This document shows, piece by piece, positions 22,161 through 31,646 of a stretch of 31,646 nucleotides of DNA. Positions within the stretch are counted from its first letter, which is position 1; each line of letters opens with the position of its first letter. This DNA comes from Mesotaenium endlicherianum (lineage: Eukaryota; Streptophyta; Zygnematophyceae; Zygnematales; Mesotaeniaceae): positions 209,491 through 241,136 of the forward strand of contig WELA01011341.1 of assembly GCA_009602735.1 (NCBI GenBank), written 5' to 3'. Under the pieces are notes generated by a model, which saw only the letters and a program-made list of their open reading frames with translations, ran no database searches and was not told where the DNA came from. The position numbers and the translations under genes are program-made.

Positions 22161-22622
22161 AAGCCCTGAACCGCGCGGCGGTGCAATAAAACCAAAGAGC
22201 CACTCCTTGCACGCATGCTATGCGTGTTTCTCTAGATGCATGAGCTGATGGGAAAAATTGAAGGGACTTGCACATGCATGTTGACTTTGTGTGAGCATGC
22301 CTGCACTCCTCAATTCTGCATGAGCATGAGAGTAGCTCTGATGTACGCGGGGTATGTCTGTGTGTGCCTGCTCCACCTTCGTTCGAGCTACTGCGGATGC
22401 TGATTATGCTGACGTTCATTGAAAATAATAGCTGGCTCTCAAAGTCCTCCCACACTCTCCTGCACTGTGCTAGTCATTTCCACAGCCTATAAAAATTCCG
22501 ATTTGTGACAAATGGTTGTATGAAAAGCTGTTTACAAATCTTGTCCTTAAGGTTACAAAAAAGGACGCCAAACGATTGTTGGGAGGCGCCTGGAACGAAA
22601 ATTTATCTCCAAGGGATTTATA
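22161..22622. other. Convergent intergenic region of CNOT10 and Ycf49-like genes
   Basis: This should hold both 3' untranslated regions. A polyadenylation-like hexamer lies near the CNOT10 stop. I see no gene here; the 110-codon minus frame at 22123-22455 lacks any recognisable content. Confidence 0.6.
22185..22190 (+). terminator. Candidate polyadenylation signal of CNOT10
   Basis: AATAAA begins 25 bases after the CNOT10 stop codon. If used, the 3' untranslated region would be very short; a downstream site is also possible. Confidence 0.4.
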
Positions 22623-24901
22623 TTACGATGTGGAGGCTTGCTGGGATTGTCGATAGATGCGGTAGGCGGCCATCCAAATGGTACAATTCCCGAGAAGCGT
22701 CATGGAGCCCTGGATAGCCACCAACACCTGCACCACAGCCCCCGGCGCCAGTATCAAGCACTAAGAGCACACTCACAGCTCTTTTCAATCGGACCAGACC
22801 TGAGACAGCACTGACCCTCAAAAGGGTCAGACCTTCAAAGTTGCCCCATAGTGATGACCTTGGCATCTCAAGATCGGAGACCCGACGGGCTGTTAAGAAG
22901 TAGGAAGTTTCCAAAAGTACTAAAGAGCGTTTCACCCATAAGGCATGTAAGAGAGAGAATTGGGCAATATTGGCGGCTGCATCTGTCACCAGCTCGTAAG
23001 CTAAGCTCTGCGAATGGGGCATGCCCGAGGGGGAGATTGCATGCCGCTCTTCCACAGGCCAAGAGGCGGCATGCATCACCATTGGAGCAAACAAACGCCT
23101 TTTTGAAAACCCCAACATAATCATATGTACACTCACACATACACCCGTTTCCACATACACGTATACAGACAGACTACACGCTTCTCTTTGAGTGCCTGCG
23201 CGCTCGCGCGCGCGCGTGTGTGTGTTTGTGTGCGTGTGTGGCTGCCTGGGTTCTTGCGCTCGCACACAAGTGCTGATGCGCAGGGAGAGAGAGACTCCGT
23301 ACCTCAAGCGAGGGAGCGTTGTAGAAGAAGTGCCAGGTGCACGCACACATGGCGCCTGCCAGGAGAGGCACCATGCCCCACGCAAGCCCCTTCCAGGCTG
23401 AGTTGCCCTTGGTGTCGCCGTACTGCCACACTAGAGCCATGGCTGTCACCCTGCTCCCCCGCTCATCGGAGCAGAGGAACACACATTACGTTCCCCCCCC
23501 AACCATAAGAGCAACCAACCGTCAAAGCTCCCGTGGTGGGCGATGGCAGGCCTCCCAGGGCGGCTTCTGCTGCGGGGCAGCCGGCTACGCGAGTGAACGC
23601 GATATAAGCAAGTGGCGGCAAGCGAGTGAACGCGAGAAGGCTGCCTGAAATTGACTTTTTTTGCTGTCATCTCTCTCTGTCATTCTCTGGTTTTTTGTGT
23701 TCTGCATCTGCATCAGAACTTAGCATGAGTGGCGATTCTGTCGTATTTTTTGTATTTTTGGGTCCTGTTTAGATGCAAATGTATTACCACCAAGAAATTC
23801 CCCCTTGAGACGAGCGGCGGGGGCCCTTGCCCCCAGTCTTGGCCTGGCTGGTTTCATACAACAAAGACGAGGGGAGTTTTGTGGAGGCTGCCAGAGACTG
23901 CCTCCCTGCCATGCACTTGGCGGGCAGAAGGCCAGGGGTTGACCAGGACTCTCTTCCGGAACAGCCCAACCTCCCCACTGGGGGCCCTCAACAGAGAGAT
24001 GTAAGAGCATGCATATCTTCCTGTGCTCGAGTCAATTCTAAAGGCCGTGCATCCCATCGTAACGGGGCCTCTTGTTGGCTGGGGGTAAGCAGCCCCCGCT
24101 AGCAGGAGGGCAGAAAAGAAAAGTATGTGAGAGGAAATCGATCTTCCTAAGGTGCTCTCCCGAGGCCTCGCAGATTCCCATCATGACCTCCTCCTCGCAT
24201 GCACTGACGGAAGCCTGGTGCTCTCGTCCCTTTGCAGGGGAGCAGGGTGATTCGTGGAGAGAGGGAAGATTGGCTCTACATGGTGTCAAGCTTAGCACTG
24301 AAGCTCACCATTCGACGACGCTGGCCACGTGAATCACCCAGGTCGGGAGAGACAGAGCATTAGCGGGCTCCGGCGCGAGCTGAAAGGCAGACGACAGACC
24401 GACCTGCTGCTGTACGGCTGACAGCTGCTCGGCAGCCTCTGCGCTGCCAGCTGGCATGCCAGCAATGCATGCTCCCAGGAGCATGGGAGCAGCCGCTGCT
24501 GCAGCAGCTCCTGCGCATAGCCACCATCCCGAGTCCAAGATCCTATCCGAGCTGCTGGCGGGACTGAGATTTGCCTCGATTCCGTCCTTCTCCGCCGCTC
24601 TCTCGAAGACGATGTCACTCGCCCAAGACTCAGAGCTGCTTCTCTCCTCACTCTCCACGCCAGCTCTTATTCCGTACGATTTGGAGTGCCCGTGAGCGGC
24701 GCTTGTAAAGGGAAGAGTCTTGGAGTCGTGAAGCACGCCAGTGCCCACTCTAATTGGTGACTTCAGGAGATGACTAGCACTCCTGCACGAACCCAACCGG
24801 GCTTTCTGCAGCTGCGTCTTCTGTTCGGATTGAGACCGAGCAACACCCGTTTGCGTGAAAGAAGCGAGCTTACAAGCGCATGCTTGCACAATCGCTGCCA
24901 T
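22623..24901 (-). CDS. DUF2499 / Ycf49-like plastid membrane protein
   Basis: Three exons, 24309-24901, 23303-23450 and 22623-22727, join to 281 residues. The last third is a full DUF2499 (Ycf49) domain: LSLPTWVIHVASVVEW, then VTAMALVWQYGD, then WKGLAWGMVPLLAGAMCACT with WHFFYN, then VLVAIQGSMTLLGNCTIWMA. Ycf49 is a small membrane protein of unknown function in cyanobacteria and some plastid genomes; here it is nuclear. The first 190 residues form a plastid-targeting extension: a Ser/Arg/Lys/Gln-rich segment from MAAIVQACACK, then an alanine-rich hydrophobic stretch with an AEA end that resembles a thylakoid or second membrane signal. I chose the methionine at 24901; an in-frame one at 25009 would add 36 hydrophobic residues and looks less like a transit peptide. 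Intron 1 splits the conserved tryptophan codon (TG|G). Domain assignment is firm; function unknown. Confidence 0.9.
23198..23241. repeat. Alternating CG/GT tract in Ycf49-like intron 2
   Basis: CGCGCGCGCG runs directly into TGTGTGTG and GCGTGTGTG, a near-perfect purine-pyrimidine alternation favourable to Z-DNA. It is about 60 bases downstream of the exon 2 donor in the sense of the gene. Confidence 0.85.
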
Positions 24902-25217
24902 GGTAGTCACAGTAACCTGGGAAGAAACCACGCACCACCAGCACGTTGTGGGAATTAATGCACATAGAGTGAAGAAAGAAGAACCGAAAATGCTTGCAAT
25001 CGATTCCAATTGAATTCGACATCAACATTTCCTTCTTCGGACTTCATCAAACCGGAACTATACATTGAATCGTTGTTGGGCACCTTTCTTCGAACAACGT
25101 CCTCGTTTCCTCATTGAATCTGTTACATATTTAATGCATTTATAAATTCTTGAAGGCCTACCGTCTCCTACAGCAGGTGTTCCAAGGGACGGCTTAGAAT
25201 CTGTGAAAAAATAAAAT
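24902..25217. promoter_or_regulatory. Compact bidirectional promoter of Ycf49-like (-) and TRAF-type (+) genes
   Basis: Only 316 bases separate the two start codons. The region is markedly AT-richer than either flanking coding sequence. It has a TATA box for the rightward gene and no equally clear one for the leftward gene. Sharing is inferred from position alone. Confidence 0.5.
25141..25146 (+). promoter_or_regulatory. Candidate TATA box for the TRAF-type gene
   Basis: TATAAA in an AT-rich context, 72 bases before the ATG at 25218. Confidence 0.4.
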
Positions 25218-27358
25218 ATGGTGCCTTTGAGTGAAGGTCTTCCACCAGAGCTGCCCAGCAGCCTCCCCACCAGCCCCACAGGGGGCAGCCCCAGGCCGAG
25301 GGCGCCAGAGTGCCCCTTCTACGACGTGGCAGAAGTTGCGCACCTCTCCAAGGCCCTCATGTTCGCCCTGGCCACGGCCTCTGTGGAGAAAGTCGCAGGG
25401 TACCCCTTCCACCAGGCTGCCTCTGTCGTGGGGGACGTGAAGAAAGAAATGCTGGCGCACCTGAGCAAGGCCACGGAGGTCTATGCGGCAGAGCCCACGC
25501 AGGGGGACAGCGAGGCGGGCTTCGAGGCCTACAGGGTCGTCGTGGGGATGCTGGAGAAATTTCTCGAGGGCAAGCGGAGCATGTTCACAAAATTCTCCAG
25601 CAAGATCATGTACGGGGACAAGAAGGACGAGCACGTGGACGCGCTGATTGCGGAGATCGAGCGCGCGGGGGTGTGGGTGAAGGGCCGGCGGGACGTCCTC
25701 TCGCAGGCGCTAATCAAGCGGGTTGACAAGCTGCGGAGCGCGCACTGCGGGGCCATCTTTGAGGACGACGGGGAGCTGGAGGAGCACATGAGGGGCTGCC
25801 AGTTCCGCCCGCAGGGCTGCGAGCACCGGGGGTGCGCGCAGATCTTCTCCGCCAGGCGCGCAGCCGAGCACGACGCCAGGTGTCCCCGCAAGCCCCTCGA
25901 GTGCGAGCAGGGCTGCGAGGAGCTCGTCCCCCGCGAGGAGATGCAGGGCCACTGCGCCACCGTCTGCCCCATGCGCGTCGTCGCCTGCCCCTTCCAGCGG
26001 CTCGGGTGCGACGAGGCCCTGAAGCAGGGGGAGGTGAAGGAACACTGCAGGGAGGCCATGGACAGCCATCTGCTCATGGTGGGGCAGGGGCTGGAGGCGC
26101 AGCAGGCGGAGGCCACCACGCAGTCTCACAGGCTCGGTCTCCTCGAGCAGGTACGTTATGCTCCCCAAGCCTGCCCCCAGCCTGTCCCGAGCCTGGCCCC
26201 TAGCCCCTTGCAAGCCTCCCGTGAGTCTTTCCCAAGCCTCCAGCACCTAGCAAGCCCCTCCTTTGAGCCTTTCCTAAGTTCCTAAGTTCGCCCCCATTCC
26301 CTCCCCCTCCCCCCCTCCCCCTTCCTTTGCCCTCCTCAAAAGCCTTCCTCAAGCCCCTGCCGAGCCTCTCCCCAGCCTCTTCCAGACCTCCCAGGTCTTC
26401 AGTTGCAGAGCTGTGTGGGTTTCTTGCCGCTGGCTTCGCAAGTGTCAGAGGATTGGTTGCAGAGGTGCGACTCTCTTGAGCGATTGCTGCTAAGAGAGCG
26501 CTCACGAGGGTCAGTGAAGGGGGGAGGCGAGGGCTGCGTCGCCGTTGTGAGAACCGATTATTGACGACGTCCGGAGGGTCTGCCCTTGCGCTGCCGCGTC
26601 CTCGTCATCTGGCGACGCTCCCCCTTCAGGAGCAAGTCCTGTCTGCCGCTTCTCTCCGTGATGACGGATGCTTGCATGCTAGTTGAATGCGGTCGGACCT
26701 CTTCTTGCCCTCGTGGCGCAGCGCTTGGTGCCGCATAGCGCTGGTACCAAAGCCTAGGTTGCACGAGGGAGGAGTTATGTTGCACTGCATCTCACAGCGG
26801 GGCAGAGCGTAGAGGAGCACAGCAGAGCAGCGCAGAGCAGAGCTCTGGTACCTACCTGAACGGGGCTCTCTCCCTCTCTCCTCTGTGAGCACGCGCGTGC
26901 ATGCGTATGTGCTTTTGCGTGTGTGTTTGCGTGCGCGTGTGCATGCGTGCGTTTGCGTGTGCGTCTGCGTGTGCATGTGCATGCTTGAGCGGCTGTGTGT
27001 GCGTGCGCGGGTGCATGCGTGCATGCACGCGCTCACCTGCCCGCACTCGCCTGCGAGTTCTCACTCACGCACGCGCTCCTGCGGGTGTTTCCTCTCGCTC
27101 CGTACTTTTTCCTCCTCGGCGCCGCGAGCACGCGCGCGCGCGCTGCAGAACGTGGCGCTGGTGCAGAAGTCGTCGGAGATCGACTCGCGCGAGCTGGCGG
27201 TGCAGCTGCAGCAGGCCAACAGCAAGGTGAAGGAGCTGGAGGGCCACGTGAAGGCTATGCAGCAGGCCCTCAAGGGCGCCAACGCCGCCCACGACATCCA
27301 GCAGCTGCGCCTGGAGCTCAAGGCCCTCAAGGGGAAGCTTGCTGCAGAGCACGGCTGA
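25218..27358 (+). CDS. TRAF-type zinc-finger protein with C-terminal coiled coil
   Basis: Two exons, 25218-26150 and 27149-27358, join in phase 0 to 380 residues. Residues about 174-285 are rich in paired Cys and His in the TRAF-type zinc-finger spacing (HCGAIF, GCEHRGCAQIF, HDARCPRKPLECEQGC, HCATVCP, CPFQRLGC, HCREAMDSHL). Exon 2 is a heptad-like coiled coil (KVKELEGHVKAMQQAL, LRLELKALKGKL) ending the protein. The N-terminal 170 residues carry a conserved-looking helical region with AALATASVE-type segments (MFALATASVEKVAGYPF, VVGDVKKEML). Similar uncharacterised TRAF-type zinc-finger proteins occur in land plants. There is no RING or MATH domain, so it is not a canonical animal TRAF; an adaptor role is inference. 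Confidence 0.85.
26885..27035. repeat. GTGC/GCGT alternating tract in the TRAF-type gene intron
   Basis: About 150 bases of GTGCATGCGTG-like steps occupy the single 998-base intron, ending roughly 110 bases before the exon 2 acceptor at 27148. It is a simple repeat with no protein-like content. Confidence 0.8.
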
Positions 27359-28766
27359 CTTGCTAAGATGGAGCGGACTGGTGCAGCGCAGGGGGCCAAA
27401 CATTCACTTCGAGGCGTGGGTGACCGACGGGAGGCGGCTGGAGGCTCGCAGCACAGCGCAGCTGATTTTGTTGTTGCCTCCGTTTCTGTCTGATGCACGA
27501 GATAGACTGGGTGCTGCGGTGGAGAAGAGCACAGATGAAGGGGGGGGCTGAATCGTTGAGGGGAAGCTTGACGCAGAGCGCGGACACGTTATGGGCTGAT
27601 TGCAGCACTTGGTATTGTGGAGAGCGGAGGGGAACGGGGCTGTACCAGGCGGTAGCCCGCTGCTGAGCACGGTGACTATGCGACAGGTGGAGAGCCGGGA
27701 GAGGTGGACTGGGTTCTGCTGCAGTGGCGTGGAGTGAAGAGTTTAAGAAGACTGGGTTGTTGGGTTGTTGAAGGGGAGCTGGCCTTCGACCATGGCTGAC
27801 GCTCGGAGATGAAAGCACGAGAGGGACTGATCGTTGCAGTTGCCCAGAGTGTCGACTGTGGGAGGAGGCTGCGCACAACTAGTTATCGGCCCGCACCAAA
27901 TGGATGTAGACTGCTACAGTGGGGGGGAGCGGAGATGCAGACCCAGAGAATGGGTTATTTGGAGAAGCTATCATAATGGCCGCTTGAGCATGCTGCACCG
28001 GAGCCCAGCATTGCCGTGCGAGACATAGTTTCTGCAGGAGGAGTCTGCTGCGAGTTTTTGAAGGGCATTGAGCTGCAGGCTCCAGCAGAGCTGACGATTT
28101 TGTAGATGCAGGGCAAGGTTGTGCCCCAGCTTGACTTCAAAGTGAAGATGTGGAGTGCTTTGCTAGATGTGGACAGGGAGCGACACACAACAAGTAGGTC
28201 TTTGCGCGCTGCTGAGAGTGCGCTGAGCTACAGACCTGGCTGGTCAAGCTTGCAGGTTCCTTTCTGTGCATTGCTGCAGCGGCCTGTGTATGCGCACACG
28301 TGTGTACATAAAGGATAGGTTATAGAAGAGACCACAGTCTAACATAAAGCGGCGCCCCCCGCCAGCTAGGAGCGTGTGCATTTGCACTCCAGCTTCTCAA
28401 GTGTACATACATGTAAGAATATCGATGGGAGCAAAAGTCTGACACAAAATGGGCCCTGCATGGAACGATCCATTTGAGGGGCAATTATGTTGTGAACACA
28501 ATAGATTGCCATGATGCACAAAAGGAAAGAAATTAATTGGCGATGGGTGATGCTTGAAACGCCCCACTGGGGGCCTATACTGCTGTCAATGACTATAGCA
28601 AGTATCATAATGTCAGCAATCAAAAAAATTATTACTAACGAGCCATACGTGTCAACTGCGAGTCATACACAACGAGAGCTAGGCTGCTGCTACAGGCAGA
28701 CGGAGCTAGCAGAAGGCAGGCAGACAGGCAGGCAGGTGAAGTCCAGAGCTCTCTAGTGCCCCCCTT
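27359..28766. other. Convergent intergenic region of the TRAF-type gene and SPB1
   Basis: This 1.4-kb stretch lies between two 3' ends. It contains a diverged partial copy of the TRAF exon 2 end at 27559-27582 and a short CAGG repeat at about 28716-28737. The many open frames on the minus strand (up to 171 codons) are Ser/Pro/His-rich without motif, and I see no splice-linked exons. Confidence 0.55.
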
Positions 28767-31404
28767 CTACCGCTTCTTGCCGCCGCTGCCGCCAGGGCTC
28801 CTGCCGCCCCCGGCCCCACCGCTGCTCTTCCCCTTGCCGCCCCCCTTGCCTCCGCCGCTCTTGCCGCGCCCGCCCTTGGCCCCCTTGCTGCCCTTCTTGC
28901 CCTTGGCGCGCTGGCTGCGCGTGTCGGCCAGCATGCGGCGATCCACCATGAGGCCCTTGGCGCCCTTGCCGCGGTTGCCCTGGCCGCCCTTCTTGGCGAC
29001 GATGACGGGGCGCTTGGTGTCCTTCTTGCGCAGGGCCTTGGCGTAGAGGCGGTCCATCATCTTGCTCTTGGCATTATTGTTGAGGTCGTCCTGGTCCGCG
29101 ATGGCGGTGGCCTTCTGCCGCACCGCCTCCATCTTCTTCATGGCCACGCGGCGCTTGCGCGCCTTTGCCTCCGCCACCTGGCGCGCGCGGGAGGAGAGAT
29201 TTGCACATTGCAGAAGCACGCACGCACGCACGCATGCACACACAAAAACACGTATGTGTGAGAAGAGCCCTCACAAAGCGTGCACACATGCACCGCGCAC
29301 ACACACACGCACGCGCACGCGCACACACTCTACACACAGAACACGTATGTAAACAAAAAGACTTTCAAGACGAGCATACAAGCTTGAAAAGAGAATCTGC
29401 AAAATAAAACATCATCTGACCAGGTGACGCGCACACTTCCAGGAGTAGCAACACAGCCTGAGCTGACACAGCGTCACGATGTGCCTGCTCCGGATCCTCG
29501 CGCGATGAAGAACGTCAAGGAATCTCAAAGACAAGAAAAGAATGCCAGGACAGGTAACGAGGTACAGCCCCGTGGCTAGTGGTGACAAACGGAGTAAGCA
29601 GCACCCCCAGGAGCCAGAGCCAGAGCCAGAGCCAGAGCCACCGCAAAGCGAGACCAAAAGCGGCGTTGAGAGGGATGAGCCTTGGCAAAGAGAGATCAAA
29701 AGCGGCAACAGGGGAAAGCGGGCCATTGCGCATGCAGCCGCCATCTGGCACGTAGCCAAGCAACCGCAAGCAGTCGACGTCATCTGTCAGGCGCACCTTC
29801 TTGGTGGGGCGGGCGTTGATGGCGCGGTTCTGCGCTTTGATGGCATCCACCTCCTCCTTCGTGATGGGCCTCTGCATCTGCATGTGCCGCCGCTCGTCCT
29901 CCGCGAACCAGCGCGGCAGCAGCCCCGCGTCGTCAAACGTGTAGCGGTTGTAGGCCTCGTCCAGAATCTCCTCGCGCTGCTTCTTGCGCATCATGCGGTG
30001 CGCGTACGCCAGCGTCTGCGCCTTCTCGTCGCTGTCGTAGTCCTCGCCGTCGTCGTCCGAGGAGGAGGACGCGGCGTCGTCCGAGTCCTCCTCCTCGCTG
30101 CCGCTGCCCCTGCCGCCCCCGCGGCGCTCCCTCTCTTCCGGGACCACCTCAAAGCCATTCTCCTCCGCCAGCTTGGCGCTCGCACGCTTCTGGGCGGCGG
30201 CGGCGGCGGCTCCCGCCACGCCCCGCCCGGCCTTGTCAGCAGGAGCGACGCCGTTGCTGGCGCCATCGCCTCCACCTGGCAGGGGGGTCGCGGCAGCCTC
30301 CTCCTTCCCCTTCTTGTTAGTCTTCATCGCAACCGCCGTTCCATTCTGCTCCACTCTCTTCTTCAAGCTGGGCTTTTTCTGCCCCCCCTTTGCCCCCTCC
30401 TCTTTCTCCTCCGCCACCTCGCCATCACCCATCGCCACGTCAGCATCCTCATCATCGAAGCCCTGCTCCTTGACCCCCTTGCCTCTTCTTGCACCAGCGC
30501 CGTCGGCCGCCTTGCTGGCGGCCTTCCCCGCCGCGGCGCCGCCAGCTGGCGCCGCCGAGTCAAAGCCCTCAAAGATGTCCTGGCTGAACCACGCGGCCGC
30601 CAGCCGCTTCTGCTGCGCTGCCGGGTCGAGCTTCTCCGCGAGCGAGACCAGCAGAGGGTTGTCATCCTCCGCCTCCTCCCCCTCCTCCCCCTCCTCCCCG
30701 TCGTCATTTGCGGGGTGGGCGCCATCCTCTCCCTCGTCGCCACCTGCCGCGTCCTCGTTGGCCTCCCAGAGCTCGCCCTGGTCCTCTCCCTTGTCCTGGA
30801 GGCGGGCGCGCGTGCGGCGCTTGGTGCTGCCATCTGTCGCCGCACGGTACTTCTCGTACGCCTCCTCAAAGTAGGCGTCCATCTGGCGGTCATACCTGGC
30901 GGGGTGGTGCCCACACACAGCACAGCACAGCACATGTGGCGCAACCTCAGCACAGCAGCTAGCATCCATAGCATTCGCGGGCGCTGCAAGCGCTACCGCC
31001 AGGCAGCCAGCAAGCCCGGTACTTGGGCAGGCCGGCAGCCCCCCAGGCAGCCCACCCGCCGCAGAATGCAGGAGTCTGCCACCTGATCCCAGCTCCGCGT
31101 GTTTTGCCATCATTATTAATTGCACCCTCGACAGTCGATTGCTCTCTTGGCATCGCTCTGTTCTTTGCACATATCCACGTGATTAGTCAACTCCCCTCCA
31201 CACAGCGATCGTCTGCACGTCGGCAAACCTCCAGCCCTGCAGTGCGCACCTCTGGCGGGTGAGGTCAGCCTCGATGTCGCTGTTGTCCTCGTCTTCCGTG
31301 TCCGACAGCGCAGGCTCGCCCTCCTCCTCGGTGCTGCTGCCGCCCGCCAGGTCATCGTCGTTCGGGACCGCCGCATCGTCCACTGACTTGAGCTGCTTCG
31401 TGTT
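28767..31404 (-). CDS. SPB1: SPB1/FTSJ3 pre-rRNA methyltransferase, 3' portion (Spb1_C), 5' partial
   Basis: SPB1 is a nucleolar AdoMet-dependent 2'-O-ribose methyltransferase that modifies large-subunit rRNA and is needed for 60S assembly. Three exons, 31250-31404, 29797-30895 and 28767-29177, join to 554 residues. In order there are an acidic segment (SDTEDEDNSDIEADLTRQR), YDRQMDAYFEEAYEKY, long Glu/Asp and Ala/Gly-rich linkers, NPLLVSLAEK and AWFSQDIFEGFDS, then the Spb1 C-terminal domain (LAYAHRMMRKKQREEILDEA, NRYTFDDAGLLPRWFAEDE, ITKEEVDAIKAQNRAINARP, VAEAKARKRRVAMKK, LYAKALRKKDTKRPVIVAKK, KGLMVDRRM) and a Gly/Lys/Ser tail. The methyltransferase domain lies right of the window. The largest plus-strand frame here (514 codons) is only its antisense shadow. 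Identification is very secure. Confidence 0.93.
29215..29345. repeat. CA/CG alternating tract in SPB1 intron
   Basis: CACGCACG, then CACACACACACGCACGCG steps in the last SPB1 intron, beginning about 40 bases downstream of (in gene sense, just before) the acceptor of the final exon at 29177. Confidence 0.8.
29611..29640. repeat. (GAGCCA)5 hexamer repeat in SPB1 intron
   Basis: Five perfect hexamers lie in the intron between the last two SPB1 exons. The hexamer is the same unit as the Ser-Gln repeat in CNOT10 exon 6. Confidence 0.9.
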
Positions 31405-31590
31405 CTGCAGGACCACGCAGATGCACCACAGCAAGCCTAGTCAGCATCCACGTCAACAATCCAGAGAAGCAGTCCTGGTCAGCAAGTCGAGCCAGCGTCC
31501 CGGTCAGCAAGCTAGTCGAAAGAGCCCGGTCAAAAAGACCCTGTCAGCATGCAATCACCACGTGCCCCACCGCATGTCTGCATCGAGCCG

Positions 31591-31595
<5 letters not shown>

Positions 31596-31646
<51 letters not shown>
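31596..31646. repeat. (GA)n microsatellite at the right edge
   Basis: About 25 AG units run to the end of the window, inside an SPB1 intron. A purine-only tract at a sequence end probably marks an assembly limit. Confidence 0.9.

Noticed and set aside
29542..31086. 514-codon plus-strand frame, the longest on that side
   Set aside because: It lies antisense to the SPB1 exon, whose minus-strand protein is clearly conserved; the plus frame is Leu/Arg/Val-rich without motif.

Overview
The window looks like nuclear DNA from a green plant-lineage eukaryote, most likely a streptophyte alga. Every recognisable gene is split by GT-AG introns. The proteins are plant-type: a class III HD-Zip START/MEKHLA transcription factor, a PHD finger-GNAT acetyltransferase of the plant IDM1 type, plastid ENH1 and a nuclear Ycf49-like plastid protein. 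They occur beside the general eukaryotic proteins CNOT10 and SPB1. The species cannot be fixed from sequence alone. Class III HD-Zip genes are, to my knowledge, a streptophyte family, and the GC-rich exons with Gly/Ala/Ser inserts look algal rather than land-plant. I see no bacterial operons, tRNAs, rRNAs, CRISPR arrays or intact transposons.

Layout from left to right. Positions 23-4087 (+) hold the 3' part of a class III HD-Zip gene, cut by the window edge. Positions 5199-9694 (-) hold an 18-exon PHD finger-GNAT gene with several micro-exons, which I rebuilt exon by exon because open reading frames alone hide it. Positions 10480-13799 (-) hold ENH1 (plastid PDZ-rubredoxin, 7 exons, 271 aa). 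Positions 14808-22160 (+) hold CNOT10 (7 exons, about 1103 aa); a 751-N assembly gap lies inside its fourth intron. Positions 22623-24901 (-) hold a DUF2499/Ycf49-like plastid membrane protein (3 exons). Positions 25218-27358 (+) hold a TRAF-type zinc-finger/coiled-coil protein (2 exons). Positions 28767-31404 (-) hold the 3' exons of SPB1, the nucleolar rRNA methyltransferase, whose catalytic half lies to the right of the window.

The genes do not form one pathway. Two are plastid proteins (ENH1, Ycf49-like), two act in chromatin or transcription (HD-Zip III, PHD-GNAT), one in mRNA turnover (CNOT10) and one in ribosome assembly (SPB1). ENH1/CNOT10 and Ycf49-like/TRAF are divergent pairs sharing short upstream regions; the other neighbours are convergent or tail-to-head.

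There is a strong compositional split. About 4.1-16.2 kb is AT-richer with many small exons and few repeats. The two flanks are very GC-rich, with large exons and simple repeats in the introns (CCTG, GT/CA/CG alternating tracts, GAGCCA). The switch falls inside CNOT10. All intron models come from reading splice sites and frames by eye and have not been checked against transcripts.
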